A DNA stretch of 11,935 bases, taken from an uncultured Megamonas sp. Its GTDB lineage: Bacteria > Bacillota > Negativicutes > Selenomonadales > Selenomonadaceae. The notes under the pieces are model-generated. The model made no database searches. It had not been told where the DNA came from and saw only the letters and a list, made by a program, of their open reading frames with translations. The DNA lies in the NCBI GenBank assembly GCA_900554895.1, contig USIX01000060.1, forward strand, positions 1 through 11,935, read 5' to 3'. Positions 1 through 4,509 of the stretch are shown one piece after another. Every line of letters begins with the position of its first letter. Position 1 is the first letter of the stretch. The position numbers and the translations under genes are program-made.

Positions 1-91
1 AACAGATGCTATCCTGCACGTACTCCGTTGTTTTGACGATGAAAATGTAACTCATACCTATATTATAATGTTTATTTCTATTATAATATAG
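1..91 (+). pseudogene. ychF: Truncated YchF GTPase fragment (enters from left edge)
   Basis: Reading from base 2, the frame gives TDAILHVLRCFDDENVTHT. This closely resembles the conserved stretch of the ribosome-associated ATPase/GTPase YchF (Ola1 family) that in other bacteria reads roughly 'E-A-I-x-H-V-V-R-C-F-x-D-D-N-I-x-H-V', about 90-110 residues into the protein. In YchF the next residues should be H-V-x-G-K-V-D-P. Here the match ends near base 55, and the frame continues through AT-rich sequence to a TAG at 89-91. The gene, or this copy of it, is therefore cut at about one third of its length, with the 5' part to the left of the window. Only 19 codons are visible, so the family call rests on one motif. 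A second intact copy elsewhere, a rearrangement or an assembly join are all possible. Confidence 0.6.
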
Positions 92-155
92 AAAACTTCT
101 ATCACAAAATTGTTTTGCAACATGATGGTTATATTATCAGCGTTTAATACAGTTT

Positions 156-401
156 TTGCGGCGAACAGCGACTGAAAAGCCCCAGCATTTTTCTAAGAGA
201 AGTACAGTATATATTGAACTGGAAATAATTTATGCGTTGGGTTGCATTATTGGCGAACTGAAACTTTACAAAAATCTGGTTAATTATCAGAATGAATTGG
301 AAAAAGTACGATTTAATTTTGATATGAACGGTGAGAGATTAAAAGATATTTTAAGTAGTAAATGGGAAAATCCTTCCAGTAAGTATAGTAATAGGCGATA
401 A
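156..401 (+). CDS. Unrecognised short open frame, possible gene remnant
   Basis: This is an 81-codon frame that I do not recognise. The only early start is a TTG at 156 with no Shine-Dalgarno sequence before it. The frame is already open from 126, and its first in-frame ATG lies late, around residue 57. The product would have a hydrophobic patch (around residues 21-34, I-E-L-E-I-I-Y-A-L-G-C-I-I-G) followed by a charged, probably helical part rich in Lys, Glu and Asn. The lack of a convincing start and its position just after a truncated ychF suggest the 3' remnant of a larger gene. It could equally be chance coding in AT-rich DNA. I assign no function. Confidence 0.25.
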   Translation: MRRTATEKPQHFSKRSTVYIELEIIYALGCIIGELKLYKNLVNYQNELEKVRFNFDMNGERLKDILSSKWENPSSKYSNRR

Positions 402-404
402 AAT

Positions 405-569
405 ATGTTATACGTGGAAAATCTCAGTTATGAAGTGAGATTACTGATAAATGGGACGGAAAACAGTCTGAGATTTTTTATGCCATATGTCAAAAACGCT
501 AACAAAATTAAACAGGTTGAAATATATGGAGTATTTAAAGACTGCACGGGAAGTTATCAACAAATTTGA
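405..569 (+). CDS. Very short open frame of doubtful reality (54 aa)
   Basis: An ATG frame three bases after the stop of the preceding open frame encodes MLYVENLSYEVRLLING... and ends with a TGA at 567-569. The upstream AGG at a spacing of 9 is a poor ribosome binding site. It overlaps, in another frame, the more protein-like frame starting at 487, so at most one of the two is real over 487-569. No signal peptide, membrane segment or known motif is visible. It is listed because the region would otherwise be undescribed. Confidence 0.15.
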   Translation: MLYVENLSYEVRLLINGTENSLRFFMPYVKNANKIKQVEIYGVFKDCTGSYQQI

Positions 570-686
570 AAATCTAGTGAAAAACAGCCCGCAATTTAAG
601 AAAGTTTTAAACAGGAACTGCAAAATGACCCGGAATATGCACAAGCTTTGCAGGAAGCGGGGTTGGATATGAGCATATTCAATTAA
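487..686 (+). pseudogene. Frameshifted small helical protein gene, unknown function
   Basis: Two adjacent frames read like one acidic helical protein. The first (from ATG 487) gives ...EYLKTAREVINKFENLVKNSPQFKK. The second (codons 600-683, stop TAA 684-686) gives ESFKQELQNDPEYAQALQEAG..DMSIFN. A -1 shift at the A-rich spot around 598-604 would join them without interruption, whereas the unshifted first frame runs on into a basic, unlike tail (NRNCKMTRNMHK) and stops at 672. I infer a one-base loss in a small gene of about 66 codons. No good ribosome binding site precedes either the ATG at 487 or the internal one near 523. The family is not recognised, and a sequencing error would look the same. 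Confidence 0.35.
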
Positions 687-769
687 AATATTAAAATAAA
701 AAGGATATATTACATTTGCCAAAGAATTATAATGAGTAATGAATTTTACAGTGAAAAAGGAGAGTTTGT

Positions 770-961
770 ATGAATCCAATAGTAAGAGGAATATTACTCA
801 TTTTATTCGGTATAGCAATAGCTTTTTCGTTTATGTCGTTTTTCTCGGCAAAAGATACTCCGACGGAAGAAAAAGCAACTTCTGCTGTGAGCAGCGAATT
901 GTTTGCTGAAAACTTTAATGAAGTATCTTTTATGACAGTTACAGAAGAAAAAGCAGTATAA
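770..961 (+). CDS. Small single-pass membrane or exported protein, unknown function
   Basis: This 63-residue protein has a convincing ribosome binding site (AAGGAG, 7 bases before the ATG) and its own intrinsic terminator immediately downstream, so it is probably a genuine one-gene transcript. Residues 1-28 (MNPIVRGILLILFGIAIAFS and onwards) form a strong hydrophobic helix with one Arg on its inner side. No clear signal-peptidase site follows, so it may be an N-in membrane anchor. Residues 29-63 are polar, Glu/Ser/Thr-rich and apparently unstructured. A TATAAT hexamer at 728-733 could be its -10 box, but I see no good -35. I do not recognise the family. It precedes a beheaded CAP-domain fragment, which may once have been part of the same exported protein, but nothing in the sequence proves that. 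Confidence 0.6.
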   Translation: MNPIVRGILLILFGIAIAFSFMSFFSAKDTPTEEKATSAVSSELFAENFNEVSFMTVTEEKAV

Positions 962-967
962 TGATTG

Positions 968-998
968 GCGGTGTTTTATATAACACCGCTTTTTATTT
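968..998 (+). terminator. Intrinsic terminator after the small membrane protein gene
   Basis: A perfect 8-bp stem, GCGGTGTT (968-975) with AACACCGC (982-989), closes a 6-base loop and is followed by TTTTTATTT. It starts 6 bases after the stop codon of the 63-residue gene. It lies inside the open frame leading into the CAP fragment, which shows that the N-terminal part of that frame is not coding. Confidence 0.88.
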
Positions 999-1011
999 AA
1001 AGCTGATAGTA

Positions 1012-1263
1012 TTATTTTCACATACAAGACCGGACGGCAGGGATTGTTTCAGTATATTCGGCAGCCGGCAGGGGAAGATTTATGCTGGCGAAAATATAGC
1101 AGCCGGTTCCGCTACGCCGGAAGCGGTAGTCAACCAATGGATGAATTCTCCGGGACATCGTGAGAATATTTTGAATGGTAATTATCGTTATCTGGGTGTA
1201 GGTTATGTTTATGATGGAAATAGTGAATATACACATTACTGGGTTCAGTTGTTTGCAGGTTAA
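1012..1263 (+). pseudogene. CAP/SCP-domain protein, C-terminal part only
   Basis: From about base 1012 the frame reads LFSHTRPDGRDCF, then AGENIAAGSATPEAVVNQWM, SPGHRENIL, LGVGYVYD and HYWVQLFAG, ending at TAA 1261-1263. This is the ordered signature of bacterial CAP (CRISP/antigen 5/PR-1, SCP-like) extracellular proteins, including the His of SHTRPDG and the His-x-Glu of GHRENIL that line the CAP cavity. The first half of the domain (the N-R-x-x-E/L-x-L-x-x helices) and any signal peptide are missing. Upstream in the same frame is the terminator hairpin at 968-998, so no start site exists. I see no internal stop or frameshift in the part that remains, suggesting a fairly recent 5' deletion. 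The protein is unlikely to be made. Confidence 0.82.
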
Positions 1264-1327
1264 TTTAATCCGGACGGCGAATATAAATTATTTACTGAAT
1301 GGAATATTGATGAAGGGAGTTTTCAAT

Positions 1328-1609
1328 ATGTTGAAGGACAAAATAAAAAAATCTATCGGCATTTTAACAATGGCCTGTTTTTTGGCAACACCTGTAAGTT
1401 GTGTTGTCAGTATGAGTACAACGGAAGCTGCTCCGCCACCACCGCCAAGGCACAGAGTAGCACCACCGCCTCCTCCGCAACATAAAGCACCGGACTGGAG
1501 AAAGGCACCGCCTCCTCCGCATCACAAAGTAAAACCTGCGCCTCATCATAAAATGAAACCGATACCAAAAAGACCTGCACCACCGCCGCCACCTCCAAGA
1601 CATAGATAA
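1328..1609 (+). CDS. Small exported proline/histidine-rich protein
   Basis: The chosen start is the ATG at 1328, preceded by AAGGGAG at 8 bases; earlier in-frame ATGs lack a site and would bury the signal peptide. The 93-residue product begins MLKDKIKKSIGILTMACFLA, a classic Lys-rich n-region plus hydrophobic core, with a likely cleavage site near residues 33-36 (TTEAA). The mature part, about 58 residues, is low complexity: three proline blocks (five, five and six Pro in a row), shorter PPPP runs, and many His, Arg and Lys, with essentially no acidic residues. It should be extended (polyproline II) and strongly basic. That would suit a spacer, metal binding through His, or contact with an anionic cell surface, but this is inference. 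I do not recognise a named family. A shared bidirectional terminator follows. Confidence 0.78.
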   Translation: MLKDKIKKSIGILTMACFLATPVSCVVSMSTTEAAPPPPPRHRVAPPPPPQHKAPDWRKAPPPPHHKVKPAPHHKMKPIPKRPAPPPPPPRHR

Positions 1610-1610
1610 G

Positions 1611-1645
1611 AAAAAACCTCTGACAGATTTGTCAGAGGTTTTTGT
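1611..1645. terminator. Bidirectional intrinsic terminator between the Pro-rich gene and metK
   Basis: An 11-bp stem, AACCTCTGACA (1615-1625) with TGTCAGAGGTT (1630-1640), has a GATT loop. It is flanked by A-runs on the left and T-runs on the right, so it has a U-tract in both directions. It begins two bases after the stop of the proline-rich gene and lies ten bases beyond the stop of metK on the other strand, so it ends both converging transcripts. Confidence 0.92.
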
Positions 1646-1653
1646 TGTATAAA

Positions 1654-2838
1654 TTATAAGCCTGCCTGTATACGCAGTGTTGCAGCTTTATCAGTATGTT
1701 CCCAAGGAAGGTCGACATCTGTACGGCCGAAATGTCCGTATGCTGCTGTTTGAGCATAAATCGGACGGCGCAAATCAAGCTCTTTGATGATACCCGCCGG
1801 ACGAAGATCAAAGTTATCCACTACAAGTTTTGTAATGGCGTCTTCGCTGATTTTGCCCGTGCCGAAGGTATTAATGCTGATAGATACAGGTCTTGCTACA
1901 CCAATGGCATAAGCAAGCTGAATTTCACATTTATCGGCAAGCCCTGCTGCTACGATATTTTTGGCTACATAGCGGGCTGCATAGGCTGCGGAACGGTCAA
2001 CTTTCGTCGGGTCTTTGCCGGAGAACGCGCCGCCGCCGTGGCGAGCCATACCACCGTAAGTGTCGACGATAATTTTGCGGCCTGTAAGACCGGTGTCGCC
2101 CTGTGGTCCGCCGATGACGAATTTACCGGTAGGGTTGATGAAATATTTTGTATCGTCCGTTAAAAATTCAGCCGGAACAACCGGTTTAATTACTTTTTCA
2201 ATGATATCACGTTTAATTTGTTCTAAAGTAACATCCGGGTCATGTTGAGTGGAGATAACGATAGTATCGACTGCAACAGGTTTGCCGTTTTCATAAGCGA
2301 TTGTAACCTGTGTTTTTCCGTCTGGACGGAGATAGGAAAGTTCACCGCTTTTTCTTACTTCCGTCAGACGTCTTGCAAGTTTATGGGCAAGAGCGATAGG
2401 AAGTGGCATATATTCCGGAGTTTCATTTGTAGCATATCCGAACATCATGCCCTGGTCGCCTGCACCGAGGTCGTCTTCATCAGCCTGTCCTTCTTTGGCT
2501 TCTAAAGATTTATCTACACCCATGGCAATGTCGGGGGACTGTTCGTCAATGGAGATGGAAATACCGCAAGTATCGCAATCAAGACCGAATTTTGCTCTTG
2601 TGTAACCGATTTTGCGGATTGTTTCGCGTACAATGGAAGGAATATCAACGTAGCAAGTTGTGGATATTTCGCCAGCAATATGAATTTGACCTGTCATAGC
2701 GAAGGTTTCACAAGCTACGCGTCCGTTCGGGTCTTTAGCTAAGATAGCATCAAGGATGCTGTCGGAAATCTGGTCTGCCACTTTGTCAGGATGACCTTCG
2801 GTAACAGATTCAGAAGTGAATAATATTCTGTTAGTCAT
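1654..2838 (-). CDS. metK: S-adenosylmethionine synthetase
   Basis: MetK makes S-adenosylmethionine from methionine and ATP in the cytoplasm, releasing phosphate and pyrophosphate. The 394-residue protein has the usual length (E. coli about 384) and three-domain layout. Visible motifs are GHPDK at residues 15-19 (the ATP-binding His16 and Asp18), the hexapeptide signature GAGDQG at 125-130, the DTYGG segment at 259-263, and the glycine-rich P-loop-like GGGAFSGKD at 268-276 with Lys275. No key residue is missing. The start is supported by GGAGG 7 bases before the ATG (2846-2850). The gene stands alone: its own promoter and a SAM-I riboswitch lie upstream and a terminator follows. Its product is the riboswitch ligand, so it is under direct feedback control. 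Confidence 0.98.
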   Translation of the reverse strand: MTNRILFTSESVTEGHPDKVADQISDSILDAILAKDPNGRVACETFAMTGQIHIAGEISTTCYVDIPSIVRETIRKIGYTRAKFGLDCDTCGISISIDEQSPDIAMGVDKSLEAKEGQADEDDLGAGDQGMMFGYATNETPEYMPLPIALAHKLARRLTEVRKSGELSYLRPDGKTQVTIAYENGKPVAVDTIVISTQHDPDVTLEQIKRDIIEKVIKPVVPAEFLTDDTKYFINPTGKFVIGGPQGDTGLTGRKIIVDTYGGMARHGGGAFSGKDPTKVDRSAAYAARYVAKNIVAAGLADKCEIQLAYAIGVARPVSISINTFGTGKISEDAITKLVVDNFDLRPAGIIKELDLRRPIYAQTAAYGHFGRTDVDLPWEHTDKAATLRIQAGL

Positions 2839-2883
2839 TTATGAGCCTCCAAAATTGCATTTTATACAATTAAAAAATAACAT

Positions 2884-2907
2884 AAAAAAAACTCCCTTAA
2901 TGAGAGC
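2884..2907 (-). terminator. Riboswitch-controlled intrinsic terminator in the metK leader
   Basis: On the minus strand, CTCTC (2902-2906) pairs with GGGAG (2892-2896) around an ATTAA loop, with eight Ts after it. The 5' arm, together with the bases that follow, can instead pair with the 3' strand of riboswitch helix P1 (GATGAGAG, 2917-2924), forming the antiterminator when SAM is scarce. When SAM locks P1, this hairpin is free to end transcription before metK. Confidence 0.85.
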
Positions 2908-2918
2908 GTATATATTCT

Positions 2919-3022
2919 CTCATCTTCTAAGTTTAAACTTAAAGGATTTGGCACCGTTTTGATGAATTATCAATGGTTGCCGCAATGTCATCGGGCCAGT
3001 CCCTCAATTGCTCTTGATGAGT
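2919..3022 (-). promoter_or_regulatory. SAM-I (S-box) riboswitch aptamer of metK
   Basis: The minus strand carries the S-box core in order: P1 5' strand CTCATC, AAGAGCAATTGAGGGACTGG, CCCGATGA, CGGCAACC, GGTGCCAAATCC, and P1 3' strand GATGAGAG. P2 closes through GCAAT/ATTGC, P3 through TTGAT/ATCAA, and P4 through TAAG/CTTA within a perfect palindrome (TAAGTTTAAACTTA). The pairings and conserved internal loops agree with the known SAM-I class, which binds S-adenosylmethionine and switches the gene off. The position between the promoter and metK, with a terminator that can exchange partners with P1, shows transcription-attenuation control. Confidence 0.96.
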
Positions 3023-3045
3023 TATCTATTTAATTGCTATTCATT

Positions 3046-3074
3046 ATCATAATGAAAAAAACACAGTTTGTCAA
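3046..3074 (-). promoter_or_regulatory. Consensus vegetative promoter of metK
   Basis: On the minus strand a perfect TTGACA (-35, 3069-3074) is separated by 17 bases from TATGAT (-10, 3046-3051, five of six consensus). The predicted transcription start, around 3039, lies about 17 bases before helix P1 of the riboswitch. No operator-like inverted repeat overlaps the boxes, fitting control by the leader RNA rather than by a repressor. Confidence 0.9.
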
Positions 3075-3164
3075 CCTTTTTATTTTTATGGTTATTTACA
3101 ATATTTATTGTTAAAATAAACGATAGATATACACCAATTAGTTTCTTAATAAAGATGTATTTAT

Positions 3165-3194
3165 AAAAAAGGATAGACATAAATTTGTCTATCC
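3165..3194 (-). terminator. Intrinsic terminator after the Bax-inhibitor-1 gene end
   Basis: A 9-bp perfect stem (GGATAGACA, 3171-3179, with TGTCTATCC, 3186-3194) has a 6-base loop and six Ts on the minus strand side. It lies 34 bases downstream of the stop of the Bax-inhibitor-1 fragment and is presumably its native terminator. Because no clear terminator is visible after the prophage endolysin gene, it may now also end the prophage late transcript, which shields the metK promoter. Confidence 0.85.
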
Positions 3195-3228
3195 CTTGTT
3201 GTAATTATTAATAAGAATTATGTTTAAT

Positions 3229-3351
3229 TTAATCGTCGCCGCCGAACATGGCAAGTATCATCTGAATAAGTCTCAAGATTTCGGTGTAGAGCCATACAAG
3301 TGTTAATAATAATCCGAATGCGCAAAAATACTCCATGTATTTAATAGGTTG
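3229..3351 (-). pseudogene. Bax inhibitor-1/YccA family membrane protein, C-terminal fragment
   Basis: Read on the minus strand, the last 40 codons give QPIKYMEYFCAFGLLLTLVW, then LYTEILRLIQMILAMFGGDD and TAA. This matches the last transmembrane helix and tail of the Bax inhibitor-1/YccA (UPF0005/TMBIM) family, where the typical text is 'P-x-K-Y-x-E-W-x-A-A-F-G-L-L-V-T-L-V-W-L-Y-x-E-I-L-R-L-L'. The family comprises seven-helix inner membrane proteins linked to calcium leak and protease (FtsH) regulation. The frame meets a TAG at 3355-3357, just before the matched part, so about 80% of the gene is absent. The break lies at the inner end of a prophage. An intact gene, completed by phage-supplied sequence, may lie at the other prophage end. 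An ATG exists at 3336 but has no ribosome binding site. Confidence 0.75.
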
Positions 3352-3484
3352 TATCTATAATGTTTAATATGTTAATAAACGTTGATTTGCCTAGCTATTA
3401 CAAGTTTTATACACGGACTGTAAAACATTAAAAATACTGATTTAAATTTAATATGGGCACACAGCAGGGCACATAAAAGAACAT
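3352..3484. other. Probable prophage attachment-end region, non-coding
   Basis: This stretch lies between the point where host-gene similarity is lost and the stop of the endolysin gene, and no gene is visible in it. It contains an imperfect palindrome, GTTTTA (3404-3409) and TAAAAC (3421-3426) around an 11-base centre, and two direct copies of GGGCACA (3455-3461 and 3467-3473) set 12 bases apart. Short repeats of this kind are common as integrase arm or core sites next to att junctions. Assigning them here is inference from position: the integrase gene and the other attachment end are outside the window. Confidence 0.4.
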
Positions 3485-4042
3485 TTATAATAATTGCATA
3501 TAATCTGTTACGCCACGAGATATAGCACGAGCGATATCATCTTTGTTTTCAATTAACTTTTTAGCATCTTCCATATTACTTATAAAGGCTGTTTCCACCA
3601 ATACGGCGGGCATAGCAGTGTGTTTTAAAACTTTTAAGCTGGGATATTCTTTCACGCCGCGGTTAACTGTATGAATGGAATTTACAATCTGATTTTGAAT
3701 GCAGGTAGCTAATTTATGGGCCTGTGTATTAAAACTGAATACCTCTATTTCAGTTCCTTTGGCTTCCGGATTGGCGAACGAATTGCAATGAATGCTGATA
3801 AACAAATCTGCACCCCAATTATTTGCAAGGTCACATACTGCTATTGGTCTGTCGTTATAATCTGTATCATTGCAGAGATTATCAGATTGCAGGCTTTTTG
3901 TTTCTATGCCTACATTATTAAGATATTTTTCTACTAATGCACCGATTACATAAACAATGTCACATTCACGAATGCCTAAAATATCATTTGGTGCGCCAGA
4001 GTCATATTTTCTATCGTGTCCCGGATTAATAAAAACTTTCAT
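3485..4042 (-). CDS. Phage endolysin: N-acetylmuramoyl-L-alanine amidase (Amidase_3)
   Basis: This zinc amidase cuts the bond between N-acetylmuramic acid and the L-alanine of the stem peptide, opening the wall for lysis. The 185-residue protein is just the catalytic domain. Its ligands are visible: His9 in NPGHD, Glu26 in GIRECD, His85 in SIHCNS, and the catalytic Glu150 in LVETAFISN. There is no signal peptide and no wall-binding or repeat domain, which fits an endolysin that reaches the wall through the holin encoded just upstream. The start follows an AGGAAG that lies inside the last codons of the holin gene, and the two genes are 7 bases apart. It is the last gene of the late cluster. 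A host cell-wall hydrolase is unlikely given the lack of export signal and the context. Confidence 0.93.
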   Translation of the reverse strand: MKVFINPGHDRKYDSGAPNDILGIRECDIVYVIGALVEKYLNNVGIETKSLQSDNLCNDTDYNDRPIAVCDLANNWGADLFISIHCNSFANPEAKGTEIEVFSFNTQAHKLATCIQNQIVNSIHTVNRGVKEYPSLKVLKHTAMPAVLVETAFISNMEDAKKLIENKDDIARAISRGVTDYMQLL

Positions 4043-4049
4043 TTAAAAA

Positions 4050-4499
4050 TTACTTCCTTTCTTTTTTCTGTTGTGTTAATTGCGCAAGATTTTCTTTCAA
4101 TTTTGTCGGTATGGGTAGTCCGCAGTTAGCAGCATTTTCCAGAATACTGAGACCTTCAGAACCTATGAAAAAGAGCAGAACAATGCTTTTTGTCATTGTC
4201 TGCCCTATTTCAAGGTCTATTCTGTAAGCAAGTGCTATTAAAGACAGAATCACTATTTTTTTGAAAATACCGTATACGCATTTATTACTGTCAAGTTTCA
4301 TTTGTGTATTAATAAATGCAGCACTGATACCAGTCAGATAATCCAATACCATTAATATAAGTAGTGTTTCAAGACTTGATGACCAACCGCCAATCAAATG
4401 TTCAAAAATAGTACCCAATGCTATTGAGCAACCTCCTATTATCGTTTCCGATTTTGTCGGTATTAGCGAATTAATAAAATTAAAAATTTCATTATACAT
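4050..4499 (-). CDS. Phage holin (phage_holin_4_1 / toxin-secretion holin type)
   Basis: The holin is a small inner membrane protein that times lysis by forming lesions through which the endolysin escapes. I place the start at 4499, because AAAGGAG sits 5 bases before that ATG. The longer frame from 4523 overlaps the fibre gene and has no such site. The 149-residue protein has about four hydrophobic segments (roughly 20-36, 43-62, 79-92 and 103-120). It carries two marks of the family that includes TcdE and Clostridium/Bacillus phage holins: L-D-Y-L-T-G at 52-57 and EGLSILEN at 115-122, followed by a polar tail with a basic C-terminus (KKERK). It lies between the tail fibre gene (10-base gap) and the amidase, the expected place. 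Confidence 0.9.
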   Translation of the reverse strand: MYNEIFNFINSLIPTKSETIIGGCSIALGTIFEHLIGGWSSSLETLLILMVLDYLTGISAAFINTQMKLDSNKCVYGIFKKIVILSLIALAYRIDLEIGQTMTKSIVLLFFIGSEGLSILENAANCGLPIPTKLKENLAQLTQQKKERK

Positions 4500-4509
4500 G
4501 ATGTCTCCT

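Noticed and set aside
961..1011. Start of the CAP-like reading frame at ATG 961
   Set aside because: This part of the frame is a terminator hairpin with its U-tract, there is no ribosome binding site, and the encoded residues do not match the CAP domain. Only 1012 onward is homologous.
1030..1277. Nine-base direct repeat CCGGACGGC on both sides of the CAP fragment (1030-1038 and 1269-1277)
   Set aside because: One copy is in conserved CAP codons (R-P-D-G) and the other just after the stop. It is too short and too well explained by coding to claim as a target-site duplication.
1264..1485. A long open frame following the CAP stop in the same frame (N-P-D-G-E-Y-K-L-F-T-E-W...)
   Set aside because: It has no start with a ribosome site and overlaps the signal-peptide-bearing proline-rich gene, which has a proper start and terminator. 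Its later half is the Ala/Thr/Ser shadow of proline codons.
1364..1603. Arg/Trp-rich frames on the minus strand opposite the proline-rich gene
   Set aside because: These are complement shadows of CCN and CAY codons, with no start sites and biased composition.
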